Shown in pieces: positions 20,328-30,780 of a stretch of 64,000 nucleotides of DNA. The stretch comes from Orobanche coerulescens (Eukaryota > Streptophyta > Magnoliopsida > Lamiales > Orobanchaceae), in assembly GCA_033398695.1 (NCBI GenBank), contig CM065809.1, positions 172,412,501 through 172,476,500 of the forward strand. The letters are read 5' to 3'. Below the pieces are notes generated by a model. That model was not told the DNA's origin. It searched no databases and was given only the letters and a program-made list of their open reading frames with translations. Within the stretch, counting starts at the first letter, position 1. Each line of letters begins with the position of its first letter. The translations under genes were made by a program, and so were the position numbers.

Positions 20328-23300
20328 TGTAACACCCCCAAATCCCAATGGGTTATTACAGTGCCGTGGACCCCACACCAGGAGATCCACCAGGCGAACA
20401 TGACCAAAAGGGGAATCTCAGTCCCTACTATGACATCCAACATAATACTCCGATATGGAATTTCAACGACAAAAGTAGGCCTACATGGCCAAAATAAAAG
20501 TACAACACATCCACGAGCCTTACTCGGATAATACAAAATGACAACGATTGAACAAACTGGAGTACTCCAACTGTCTGACTGATATGAACACCAAAACATC
20601 TCGGACTAGTATCGCTCGAATGTCTCGTCGCCATCGTCATGCCCCTGTGTCTCAACTCTCTCCTCGCAAGCACCTAAAACATGAAAAACATGTTCTGCCC
20701 CCACGGGGTCAGTCATCTAGATAATGAATATCAAATACATGTACAACATGATATGCATCCAAAGGCAGAATAAATGGTACATCAATGGTAATACGAGATG
20801 CTCATAAACCAAAGTAAGAATTGAGCATTCGTGAAATACTATGCCCGCGGCATACGATCGGTACCTGCTCAACATGTTAGAACACAAGTGCCCAATGGCG
20901 AATCATCAATACAGATCACAACAATGAACTACACGAAGATAAACCAACTCAGAGCTGAAATAAATACGAATCACAATGCCCGAAGGTTCCAACGAAAATA
21001 CCAATACGTCACGATGGCCTGAAAGCCACTCAGCCGAAACTGCTAGTCATCACAATGGCCCGAAGCCAAACAGCCCGAAGCTGTATCATCTGAGGGCCGA
21101 AGCCATAGCACGAAGCCGTATCACAATGAGGGCCGAAGCCATGGCACGAAGCCGTATCACAATGAGGGCCGAAGCCACGGCACGAAGCCGTATCACAATG
21201 AGGGCCGAAGCCACGACACGAAGCCGTATCACAATGAGGGCCGAAGCCACGGCACGAAGCCGTATCACAATGAGGTCATCCAATGACCGTGACCTGCTGA
21301 ATTGAAGGTGCTGGGAAACCAACCGCGAAGGTTCAAGCCCCAGACTTAGCCGTCGAGCACTAGCCGAACTAGCCTCCACAATTAGTCGCAAACGGGAACG
21401 ATTACAAGATTATCGAATTCACAAGAATAATGGTGTGCTGCCTTGAATCGGCTAACACGATACAAATACTCATGGATGGGCACCGTCCGCGGCGGTCCCA
21501 ATTCAAAATACCTCGACTGCCTTGGAATGGCCAATCGATCACGACTCAACGGATGGGAACTATCTTCGACAGTACCAATTCAATACACCGATCACCTTAT
21601 AACGGTTAATCGATAACCAATAATACAATGGATGGGAATATCTTAGATAATCCCAATTCAATACCTCGATTACCTTAGAACGGTCAATCGATAACCAATG
21701 ATACAACGGATGGGAATTATCTTCGATAATACCAATTCAATACCTCGATTACCTTAGAACGGTTAATCGATAACTAAAAGTACAACGGATGGGAATTATC
21801 TTAGATAATCCCACTTCAATACCTCGATTACCTTAGAACGGTTAACCGATAACTAATGATACGTTACAATAGATGTCCCGACGCCTTAAACCGACCACCG
21901 AAACAGAGATGATAAACGAATATATCAAACGCCTTCAATCGGCCAATACAACATCATAGCAATGGTTCCAATTCGATAATAACGATTCAACGATGCCTCA
22001 GAATGACATTAACGTCAACAATAATAATCGATACATCGATACCGCGAACCGGCTATCGACAACATCAGTATCAACAAGAATCTCAATGCCTTAAACCGGC
22101 CGTTAACGAATAACAATAACATCTAGCATAATTGCCGAAGGGTATTGCAGCAAACAATTCCCGAATATCAACAAATCACGAAGAGACTAAGTCTCGAAAT
22201 GATACAATACATTCATACACATATATGATAACATTAATCTCATTGACTAGTACAAGTATAAAACAAACCGAAGACGAGAAAGTCCTTCCACGATCAACGT
22301 CCTGGCACGAAACGACGAACGGCGCCTACCGACGATCACAAACACTTGAACAACCTTGAATGAAAAACGAGTCATTCAATAACACAAAATCAATGGAAAA
22401 TAACACCAAGGACAATCCCGATTCAACCCCGAATCGGTTAAACTCTACCAACGAATGTCATAGTTCTCAACTATGAATCGTAACATCCTCTGAAATCTCA
22501 AAATCGACATGATCAAATGTTCTTAACACTTGTGAAACAATTCAACAAGAATCACTTAAGAACAACATCAAAACAACATCTCCAAGATGATAATACTACC
22601 AATGCCATCCTCAAAAACTTCAAGAACATCATCATCTCAATAAACATGATGTCTCTACTAACATCAATCATTAATTCTTCAAGAATTCAGATTAATCAAC
22701 AAGATTAATTTAACCATTTCGAAATTATGATAATCACCTCCTAAATCATCATAAATCCTTACAAAAATGGTTATAATCTTTCAAGAACACCACCAACAAT
22801 AATAATCATCTCAAGACTATGTTAATCATATAATAATCTTAACATAATCCTTCCTAGACATGATGAAAACCTCCAAACAATCTAAAACATCATGAACATA
22901 ATCCAACTCAAGCAATACCATCATGTTCTTCATCAAAAGTTCATAAAAACTCATCAAGAATCATGATATACTCCGTCAATCAAACAATACCCGAAGAAAA
23001 CAACAACAACAACAACAACAACATCAAACTCGAAAATCACTTGAAGAACAAGAGATTGAGGGAACTTACCAAAGAAGAACAAGAAAAACCCTCCAAACAC
23101 CAAAGGAGCACCAACAAGCTTCCAACTTCAAGCTTCAATCCAAGATAAGATGATCAAGATCGAATTGAAAGAGGCTAAACGTCAATAACAAGTCCAAACG
23201 GACGATTCTAGGGAGAAAAAATGTGTTTTGGTTTGTGAGGAAATGAAATACGAAGCCAACATAAATAGGCTGACAAACTCATTACGTACGTTATACACTA

Positions 23301-23865
23301 TGGTTAACGTACGTAAGAGGCATTACGTACGCTATGCCATGACATTAACGTACGTAATGTAAAATCTAGAACTTACTGAACTAAAATACGAAGGCATTAA
23401 CGTACGCAAACAAAAATCTATTAAGTACGTTACCAAACCTGCATTACGTACGTAGAGCTCACCTCTTAACGTACGTAAGGGTCCGTTGACTGCAATAGTG
23501 AGATCCGATCGGAAGATGCTCGGGACCCACCGGCCGAAAGTGACTACGAGGAAGGTTCCTACCACCTACCAAGCATTACGTACGTAACCTTACAGGCATA
23601 ACGTACGTAATGGAAACACGCTAGCGTACGTAATGCTACATCCGTAGCGTACGTTATGGCTAGTATACTTAGCCAAAAATCCAAACTCTCCAACCAACAT
23701 TCAAACGATGAAACCAACCCGACGACAAGTAAAATTATTTCGCTCCCGAAATATCCCAACACAATATACATTGTATCATTCCAAAACAACAACACTTGTA
23801 CAATTCCAAATGAATACGTACAACTTAACAGTAACACGAAAAAAAAATTATCCCCGGATATAACA
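20328..23865 (-). repeat. Gypsy-1 right (5') LTR, complete, 3,538 bp
   Basis: Plus-strand reading starts TGTAACACCCCCAAATCC and ends CCGGATATAACA, i.e. TG...CA in both directions. It contains five units of the 36-bp minisatellite (21093-21272), the 79-bp array (about 21470-21860), an (AAC)n run near 23000 and the ACGTACGT palindrome array (23281-23655). The flanking bases on the right are CCGCC; the matching TSD on the left was lost to the Athila insertion. Confidence 0.92.
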
Positions 23866-24078
23866 CCGCCCCGACCCGTTAAGATCGGGTTTCGGGTTAC
23901 CCCATCGGGTTCGGGTTTTCTTGCCTTGCCTAACTATATATGTATATAAAAACATATTTAAAATTTTTAATATATATTCAGTTCAAATTTAAAAATAATA
24001 ACGCCAAATACAATCAATATTTGACAATCACTGCATCGCTAATGATCAAATCGTCCATTAGATAGGCAATAAATGCAG

Positions 24079-24600
24079 TTAATTCAATCTGCAAGATCCC
24101 ATGCCTTGAAAATTTTGAATAATCACTTCATTATCAATGCCCTAAAAAAATATCTTTCTCGGCATAACTCATCACACAGTCGTTTAGAAAAATCATCTTG
24201 ATTCGTCTTAATAATATTCATTCCAGAGAAGGCTCGCTCCACACTAGCAGCTACAACAGGCAAAATTAAAGCTAACTTGATAACAAGATACATCAAGTGA
24301 TAAGTAGTGTGAAATCACACATCAATCATATTAGTTGCACATTTCTAGAATTTTCTAATTTAGAAAATCTTGGCATTTCCTCGCATTTTAGAAGTCCACA
24401 TATTTAATTGTTCTTTGAGCTCCATTCGATCATCCACTGAAAAATCTTGCCGATATAGTTCTGCAAGTCAAACTAACCTTGAAGAACTATAATCGAAGAA
24501 CGAATTTTTAGGATCAAGACGTGCTACGCACATAAGGTGAGTCTCAACAAAATGGTTCTCCATTTTGACTAATACGGTCAACAACCTAAAATATATATTT
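24079..24600 (-). pseudogene. hAT transposase C-terminal remnant (dimerisation domain)
   Basis: Read on the minus strand, the sequence encodes the hallmark hAT C-terminal dimerisation region: KLALILPVVAASVERAFSGM, then KTNQDDFSKRLCDELC, and after a 1-base frameshift in a T run (near 24148) DNEVIIQNFQGMGS before the stop at 24079. Upstream (about 24440-24600) ARLDPKNSFFDYSSSRLV and a downstream RQDFSVDDRMELKEQLNMW match the plant hAT family with the C-terminal Leu-Ala-Phe-Tyr-Asp-Phe region. An in-frame stop separates them. The N-terminal zinc finger and DDE residues are not found, so it is a 3' relic. The GGGTTCGGG-rich bases at 23870-23925 may be its terminal region. Confidence 0.8.
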
Positions 24601-25027
24601 GAGAAAGAAGTATAAATAAACTAAATACAAGTATAAATAGATAAATAGTGGAGTACTTGCCAAAATACCTCAACTCGAAATGGTGAAAGAACGTGTGTTT
24701 ACGACGAAGACGACCAGGACACTATCTTCCATATTGGGAGTAGTTGTTGACAGACTGTTAGTACGCGGAAAACAATTTCTATAATCCTAAGTCACAATCA
24801 TGAAACAACAAATAATAAATAAATTTATATTCTCAAAATACGTTCAACAAATATCCCAACAAATAATAAATAAATTCATATTCCTAAAATACACCAAAAA
24901 ATATCAATTAGCTAATAGAAAATAAATTGTGCTATTGAAGGTACTCTCAAAGTCAATTTCAATAAATAAACCCTAAATTATAAATCTAAATACATTTGAA
25001 TAAATAAAAATTATTAATTGGAAACCC
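24601..25027. other. AT-rich interval, no gene seen
   Basis: Mostly A/T-rich with near-repeats of ATATCCCAACAAATAATAAATAAATT around 24810-24880. No coding signal or element ends recognised. Confidence 0.6.
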
Positions 25028-25030
25028 TAA

Positions 25031-25908
25031 TGGCCTGTTTGGTAGGCATGTTTCGACAAGTTAGATATATTAATCGGCCGAAACAAACATTTGGTAGTCT
25101 ATATTACATATCTTGAAAGCCCGTGTTTAAGTTTCATCCCACGTCTATTCACTGTTTGGGTGTATACAAAGTAACTCATCAAAATGGTGGGTTACAATAA
25201 CCCGCTCAAACAGTAATCGTGCTGCCAGTTTTACCCCCTCCCTCTCTTCCTTCCCATTCACCGTCTCTCTCTTCATCCTACCACGCCGCCACCCCCTTGA
25301 TTCGAGAAGATCGTGCAGAAGACCATCACCGACAAACAGATCAAATCACCCACCACCGTCGCCGGCGCCCTCCGCCTCTTTTTCCATGACTGCTTCGTCG
25401 GTGGCTGCGACGCCTTCGTCCTCATCTCCTCCACCCGCTTCAGAAAGGCCGAGCGCGATGCCGACATCAACCTCTCCCTCCCCGGCGACGGCTTCGATGT
25501 CGTCGTATGCGCCAAGACCGAAATCGAGCTCGCCTCCCCGATGAAGAGAAAGCTAGAAGCCGAAAAATTTAGGGCTTTTGTTAATCGTCAGTTTCTTATG
25601 ATGGAAACAGATTTAAACATCATTTAGGTCGCGGTGGCTTAACACCTCGTTTCCATTGTTTCTCTCTCGCTTGCGATTCACGACCATGGCAACAAATGGC
25701 AGCAGTAATTGACAAGACAAAGGGTTTCCAAATCAATTTTATAATTGATAAAGACAAAAAAGTAATTTTACATGTTATCTAAGAAAAACAGTAATTTTCT
25801 CATTTTCCTATTGAACAACAAAATAACATATCTGTTTTAACTATCTTCTCATATTCTAACATGTCAATCCTAACCTGCCATATTCTGACATGACTATCAA
25901 ACGAGCCA
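25031..25908 (+). mobile_element. Pack-type PIF/Harbinger-like element carrying a peroxidase fragment
   Basis: Terminal inverted repeats TGGCCTGTTTGGTAGGCATG (left) and the complement of CATGACTATCAAACGAGCCA (right) differ at few positions. They are flanked by TAA on both sides (25028-25030 and 25909-25911). A 3-bp TAA/TTA duplication and GGCCTGTTTGG-like ends are the PIF/Harbinger signature. No transposase is present. The 878-bp interior holds a high-GC class III peroxidase fragment (25301-25543), so a host gene piece was captured. Confidence 0.75.
25301..25543 (+). pseudogene. Class III peroxidase exon fragment
   Basis: Read in the frame of TTC GAG AAG at 25301, it encodes part of a secreted haem peroxidase. 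The distal haem-side motif LRLFFHDCFVGGCDA contains the catalytic Arg and His, followed by ISSTRFRKAERDADINLSLP and GDGFDVVVCAKTEIELASP. This corresponds to the N-terminal third of the family. The signal peptide and first Cys upstream, and everything from the CP-x-SCADI motif onward, are missing. After 25543 the frame runs into unrelated sequence (MKRKLEAEKFRAF...) and stops at 25625. Its GC content is well above its surroundings. It is a captured fragment, not a functional peroxidase. Confidence 0.85.
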
Positions 25909-25911
25909 TAA

Positions 25912-26247
25912 ATTTCAAATAGAGCTCATCTTTTTGAGCTAGAAGAACAGATGAATGGAGCTGAAAATGGAGGCGGCTATTGAATCTGGAGGAACCACTT
26001 TTCTTCCCCATTGCTGCCCTCTCTCGTCTGTTTTTTGGCGAGAAACTCTTCTATTTTTTACTGCTCTTCCTCGTCTAATTATAGCCTCTTTTTTTCCAAT
26101 AAAGAGGCATACGACGTCGTTTGCTTCACTAAGTTTACTTACTGAAACGACGTCTTTTCAGTAGCAGATGGGAGAAAAAAAGTCTGGAGCCTTCTTCCCC
26201 AACCCATAGTACAGCAGGCCTCCGGCCTCCCACTACTCCGCAGATCT
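25912..26247. other. Interval without recognised gene
   Basis: A small ORF (25955-26164) has no recognisable motif. An inverted pair GAGCTCATCTTTTTGAGCT near 25922 and two ACGACGTC(G/T)TTT-type motifs (26110 and 26148) are visible, but no element borders. Confidence 0.5.
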
Positions 26248-26255
26248 GACCATCC

Positions 26256-26561
26256 CATGGCCGGTCCAAGCCGAGTTGAGGCCCGGGGCAAAAAAAAAAA
26301 AAATAAGGCCCTTTACAATAAAGTTTTTTTGGTAAAGGAGGCTCGATCCATGCCGATTTTGTCTTTTTTTTTCATGCCAGCTACGAAAGGAACGTCAAAT
26401 ATATGTAATTTTTAATTTTTTTGTCTCTTTTTTCTGCCAGCTACACAAGGAACGTCGAACATATGTAATTTTTTTTCTAAGTCATATTAGGTAATTGGTA
26501 TATTCAAAATGAGCTCTAGGAATTTAAAGGTCTTGGGCCATCGCCCAAGCTGCCCGCCCTA
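26256..26561. mobile_element. hAT-type MITE, 306 bp
   Basis: Flanked by a perfect 8-bp duplication GACCATCC (26248-26255 and 26562-26569), the length made by hAT transposases. The ends CATGGCCGGTCC and, on the complement, TAGGGCGGGCAG are imperfect inverted repeats of the C/TA-GGGC type. Inside are two near-copies of a ~70-bp segment containing GCCAGCTAC...AAGGAACGTC (26378-26460). No coding capacity. Confidence 0.75.
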
Positions 26562-26730
26562 GACCATCCTAGTACCCCTTTTCCTTACAACTCCGGCCAC
26601 CCAGCCAGCCAGAAGAATTAATTACAATCAAGTACATCGTTTAATATATTTGATCGGTTGAAAAAGTTGTGGGGTTTAAACATAAATTTGCAAGACAGCG
26701 GATGACAATGATGCAGCGGATGATTCAATG

Positions 26731-27066
26731 CCTCGATTGTCTTAGAACGGCCAATCGATAACAATGATACAATGAATGATTGAGCACCTCAATTGCCTTA
26801 GAACGGCCAATCGATAACAACGATACAATGAATGATTGAGTAACTCGATTGCCTTAGAACGGCCAATCGTTAACAATGATACAATGAATGATTGAGCACC
26901 TCGATTGCCTTAGAACGGCCAATCGATAACAATGATACAATGAATGATTGAGCACCTCGATTGCCTTAGAACGGCCAATCGTTAACAATGATACAATGAA
27001 TGATTGAACACCTCGATTGCCTTAGAACATCCAATCGATAACAATGATACAATAGATCTGCGAACC
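26731..27066 (+). repeat. 56-bp tandem array, six units
   Basis: Unit starts at 26731, 26787, 26843, 26899, 26955 and 27011, each with CTCGATTGCCTTAGAACGGC and AATCGATAACAATGATACAA. The complement of this unit forms the array at about 38740-38950 in the solo LTR, and a 79-bp relative is in the gypsy-1 LTRs. Confidence 0.92.
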
Positions 27067-27180
27067 ATGTTGCCCACCTTATGGCGAGGGAAGCTGGTTC
27101 TTTGACTGATCCAATGGAATGGCATGTCACTCCGCCTATGTTTCTTTGTACTGCTATTTCTAATGATATGATAAATTAAT
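27067..27180 (+). pseudogene. 3' end of LINE ORF2 (RNase H-like C-terminus)
   Basis: In frame from AAC CAT GTT near 27064 it encodes NHVAHLMAREAGSL, then EWHVTPPMFL and a short tail ending NDMIN before TAA. This pattern (N-x-x-AH-x-(L/M)AR-A) is the C-terminus of the RNase H domain in plant L1-type LINEs and related reverse transcriptases. Only about 38 codons are present. A short 3' UTR and an A run follow. Confidence 0.75.
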
Positions 27181-27212
27181 TTTCTGCCGTCCAAAAAAAA
27201 TTTGCAAGACAG

Positions 27213-27758
27213 TCCTTATATAAAATATTCAGTTATCTTATATAAGTTATAATTTCTATCCGTTCTAACTTGATATATGTATATATATAAACAAATTTAA
27301 TTTAGAAATATAATTATATTCTCACATTAAATATTAATTACTTATTATTATTTATAGATATTAATACTTTTTTATTTTGTTCAAGTTGAACTTTGATCAT
27401 GAATTATCTCAAAAAATATAATGACGATATTTTTTTCATTTTTTTAGATTGAACTTTGACCATAAATTATCACTCAAAAAAAACAAAAAAAAGAACATTT
27501 AAAAAATTATATATGAAAATGTATTTTATTACGAGCCTAACAATATGATTTTCTAAATTTGTATAATTATCTTTTCAATGAAAAAATTATGATAAAAAAC
27601 CAACAATTAATATGAAACAAAAAGAGTAGTAAATATGTATACTGTGATTATTATTTGTAATATCAAATGTGGAAGAAGATAAATTATAAAATCAATTTTC
27701 GACATAGCAATAGTATCACATAGGAACTACGAAATCACCCCAAGAGGGTCTTATCTAA
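27213..27758. other. AT-rich interval, no gene seen
   Basis: Very A/T-rich sequence with short near-repeats (GAACTTTGA(T/C)CATGAATTATC type at about 27389 and 27451). No element borders or ORF recognised. Confidence 0.6.
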
Positions 27759-27760
27759 TA

Positions 27761-28009
27761 CTCCCCGAGTCCTAGTAATTATGGCATGTTTTGACTTTTT
27801 ACGTTAAAATTTTAACTTTGACTAATAATTAATCTTAAACCGTAAATATAAAATATCAATATTATATATGAAACTTTACTTCCAAAATTTTCATTATATA
27901 ATTTAATTGAATATTTTACTTTTACCGTTTAAGATTAATTCGTAGTCAAAGTTGAAGTTTGATGATCGCAAAAAGTCAAAACATGCCATTATTATTGGGA
28001 CGGAGGGAG
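27761..28009. mobile_element. Stowaway-like (Tc1/mariner) MITE, 249 bp
   Basis: Left end CTCCCCGAGTCCTAGTAATT and the right-end complement CTCCCTCCGTCCCAATAATA form the CTCCCTCCGTCC terminal inverted repeat of Stowaway elements, with TA on both sides (27759-27760 and 28010-28011). The inversion continues inward (ATGGCATGTTTTGACTTTTT against its complement), so the element could fold over most of its length. Confidence 0.88.
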
Positions 28010-28791
28010 TAGTAGATATAAAATGCTATAATGGCAATGAGCACGGTTCGGATCGGTGTGAAGATTTTAAAATTTCCGAAACCGAACCAAAAATTGGAGA
28101 TCAATAAAATTGAATCTCAGGACCGTCACATAGCACAAAATCTCCATACCGAATCGTCCCGAAAAATCCGTCCCGATTTTTTTGAACGGTTCGGCACGGT
28201 GATTCGGGGCTAATGGGATGGTTCGGTTCGAACCGGAGAACCGGAGATTTTGGTTCTTTATATGAAGATATCTTAAAACAACATTTTTAAATACTACAAA
28301 AATTGAGATAATATATTTCTAAAATGTTTAAAATAACAACTCGAAATTCAAAAACTTACTCTAATTCAAAGCAATATCACAACATATCTAAACCAAAAAT
28401 CAAAGCACTATATTAACATACTCTTGAAATATTATTTTAAAATATAAGTCCACTATTAACATGTTCCTAGACATTATTTCAAAATATAAGTCACAAAGGG
28501 AACCTTGAAGGATCCAGCTCTTTATTTCACCATGAAATCAATAATCCACATTAATTCTTGACAAAATACTTTCTTTGATTTCAGGATCTTGATTTGCATC
28601 TGTAAAAAAATATGAGTGAGTAAATTGAAGAGAGACACAAAAGTAAGTAAATTGGACTTGTGGCGAGCCTAATTTTGAGTTGTTTAAGATGGGCATGAAG
28701 TTATTTAGTATTGGGTTTCATACTGTAAGTTGGTTAATAATGTCATTATATGTTATTAATTTTTATCAAAATATTTAATTAATTAATTTAA

Positions 28792-29922
28792 GGCTAAAAT
28801 ATTCCTGCGGTCCCTTAACTTAATTTCAGTTAACGATTTAGTCCTTTATCTTTTTTTTGTACCAACTAAGTCCTTTATTTTTCAAATTTAAAGCAAAGCC
28901 ATCCTTTTCCGTTGGTCTCCGTTAACTGTTGTCCAGTTGGCTGTTAAGTGGCTGACTATCACCTACGTGGCTATAAACATTGCTACGTGTCAAATCCCTA
29001 GCCTATGTGTCAAATCCCTAACCTATGTGTGAAATCCCCCTCAAAACCCAATTTCTAAAAAATTGCAAAAATAATTTAAATGAATTTTTTTTTTACCTGC
29101 CCCGCGAAGAATCAAAGGAACAGAGGCAATGAGATGCCGTGGACAATCGCGCCGACTGTGCCGATCGTCATCAGAGGACAATCGCGCCGACTGTGCCGTT
29201 GACAGAGGCAATCGCGCCGACTGTGCGGAAAAGCTCGCCGAACCCAACCCGCTCCGGTTCGTCTTCGCCACCATGTTTCTTTCCCTCAGGGGTGGAAACC
29301 TCCATCACCGCCGATGATGTGGTTCTTCTCTCCCCACGGTCGTCTTCTTTCTGTCGATTTTTTTTAATTATGGAGTTCCGATCTGGATGAGTCGGGTGGA
29401 TGAGTCGGAAGAGGATCCAGATCTGGATGAGTCGGGTGGGCTGCTGATGAACTCTTTGTGGGAGGTTTTGAGGAGATTGCCTCCGGCGAGGCACCTGTCG
29501 GCGGCGAGGGTGTGTAGGGGGTGGAGGGAGACGACTAGGAAGCTTTGGCGTGCGGCGGAGGAGCTCCGGCTCAGGGTTCCGGCAAAAATTAATTTCTCAT
29601 TAAATATTTTTATTTAAATGAAAATTATAATTAAAAAGTAAATATAATATTATAAAAATCCTAATTTAATTATGAATTAAAAACACTCTTGGTTAGGGAT
29701 TTGACACATAGGCTAGGGATTTGACACGTAGCAATGTTTATAGCCACGTAGGTAATAGTCAGCCACTTAACGGCCAACTGGACAACAGTTAACGGAGACC
29801 AACGGAAAAGGATGACTTTGCTTTAAATTTGAAAGATAAAGGACTTAGTTGGTACAAAAAAAAGATAAAGGACTAAATCGTTACCTGAAATTAAGTTAAG
29901 GGACCACAGGAACATTTTAGCC
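28792..29922. mobile_element. Pack-MULE, 1,131 bp, with captured F-box gene fragment
   Basis: Long terminal inverted repeats of about 230 bp (28792 to about 29030 against about 29690 to 29922) start GGCTAAAAT(A/G)TTCCTG and are nearly identical. A direct duplication ATTAATTTAA flanks them (28782-28791 and 29923-29932), in the 9-11 bp range of Mutator-like elements. No transposase is present. The GC-rich interior holds a segment with a 20-bp motif (ACAATCGCGCCGACTGTGCC type) repeated three times at 29151-29224 and an F-box-like ORF at 29387. Confidence 0.88.
29387..29617 (+). pseudogene. F-box domain fragment captured in the Pack-MULE
   Basis: ATG at 29387, 76 codons. The segment LWEVLRRLPPARHLSAARVC followed by RGWRETTRKLWRAAEELRLR matches the N-terminal F-box of plant F-box proteins, the helix bundle that binds SKP1 in SCF ubiquitin ligases. 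Substrate-binding repeats are absent: after RVPAKI the frame enters A/T-rich sequence and stops. The preceding bases contain a direct duplication of GATCTGGATGAGTCGGGTGG, which extends the acidic N-terminus. The fragment is much richer in GC than its flanks. Whether it is transcribed is unknown. Confidence 0.7.
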
Positions 29923-30289
29923 ATTAATTTAATGTATACATAAGTACAAATACTATATATGTAGAAATCTATAAATATTTAAACTTGGTTCTCAGTTTCG
30001 ATATCTTGGTTCGGTATAATTCAGTTCTTTTCGTTTGCTTTTAGATATGGATAATTATACATCTCGAGAACTATACCAAAAGATTTTTCGGGAAAGTCCA
30101 GCTCGGGAAAAGTCAAACCATCAACAGATATATTTCGGTCTGGGACGATTTCGGTTCAGTTTTTGAAACAGTTTTGCAATCTCCAAGTCCCATGCTTAGC
30201 CTAAATGACATGGTGACAGTGTCATAATTAGATTGAGATGATTAAATTATCATATTTCTTTGCTAGAAAAAATATATTGGTTCCCAAAT

Positions 30290-30780
30290 ATCTGCTGGCG
30301 GTGGTTTCATCGCTGCACATGCGAGTAGGCAGCCACATCAAAGAAAGGATGGCCATCATATTGTCATCGGAGGCCTGTCGGCCACTGAGGCTCCGACCGT
30401 CAGGCGGCCGCAACAACTCCCCACCCCTCCAAAAAATAGCTGGTTGCCAGAAATTTGCAGGTGACTGATGGCGGTCCCCCCGGCAAGTCGGCGTAGAAAA
30501 TTATTTTTCCGTTGCCAGCTGCTAGCGGCACCCACGCCTAAAAATAGGATGGTGGTCGGTCGAAAAAAAAATTGGCGGGGCCATCGAAGGTCTGCCGGCG
30601 GCCCCTCGAAAAACAGACCGGCAGACCAGCCACAAATAAAAAAAAACTAGCCAACTGGCGGAACCTTCGGCGGAAGGCGGCAGCCCAGCCGAAAAACAAG
30701 CCGGCAGGCTGGCCGACAAAAAAAAAGAAACTAACCGGCTAGCGACTCGTCGGCGGTTCGCCGAAGAACTCCGCTGGGAA
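30290..30780. other. GC-rich segment with CCGGCAG/CTGGCC repeats, unassigned
   Basis: GC-rich island in A/T-rich surroundings. Motifs such as GCCGGCGGCC, GACCGGCAGACC and GCCGGCAGGCTGGCC recur, alternating with A-runs. It could be the subterminal repeat region of a DNA transposon, but no terminal inverted repeats or duplications were found. ORFs on both strands here are compositional. Confidence 0.45.

Larger units (their letters stand above)
14556..23865 (-). mobile_element. Gypsy-1: gag-only (TR-GAG-like) element with 3.5-kb LTRs
   Basis: Minus-strand element. Its 5' LTR is on the right (20328-23865), a PBS matches initiator Met tRNA (20312-20322 on the complement), a gag ORF lies at 18570-19846, and a purine tract sits next to the left LTR. 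The interior is only 2.45 kb and holds gag alone; no protease, RT, RNase H or integrase motif is visible. This matches non-autonomous TR-GAG-type elements, though a deletion of pol cannot be excluded. The left LTR lacks its outermost ~130 bp, where the Athila LTR abuts it. The 3' LTR end on the minus strand (GGATTTGGGGGTGTTACA) is shared with the solo LTR at 36936-40113. Confidence 0.85.
26699..27197 (+). mobile_element. Chimeric non-LTR retro-insertion: LTR minisatellite joined to LINE 3' end
   Basis: A 15-bp direct repeat AAATTTGCAAGACAG (26684-26698 and 27198-27212) brackets the segment, and a run of A ends it (27193-27200). These are the marks of target-primed reverse transcription by a LINE. 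The 3' part (about 27064-27192) is the tail of a plant L1-type ORF2. The 5' part is six 56-bp repeats derived from a gypsy LTR like the solo LTR at 36936-40113. Both parts therefore went in as one cDNA. Confidence 0.75.
28035..30190. mobile_element. Possible old hAT-like element hosting the Pack-MULE
   Basis: GGTTCGG/CCGAACC-rich segments at 28043-28240 and 29985-30180 face each other across the Pack-MULE, like subterminal regions of non-autonomous hAT elements. The outer ends GGCAATGAGCACGG and (complement) GGCTAAGCATGGG are only loosely similar, and a clean 8-bp duplication is not visible. No transposase is seen. Borders are approximate. Confidence 0.35.

Noticed and set aside
26731..27066. 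Regular 56-bp repeats considered as a CRISPR array
   Set aside because: The units are contiguous, with no unique spacers, and match an LTR minisatellite; the genome is that of a plant.
28031..28213. 60-residue ORF in the CCGAACC-rich sequence
   Set aside because: Low-complexity hAT-like terminal sequence, no motif, stop-free by chance.
30228..30719. Several ORFs on both strands in the GC-rich segment
   Set aside because: Both strands are open because stops are rare in this composition; no domain recognisable.
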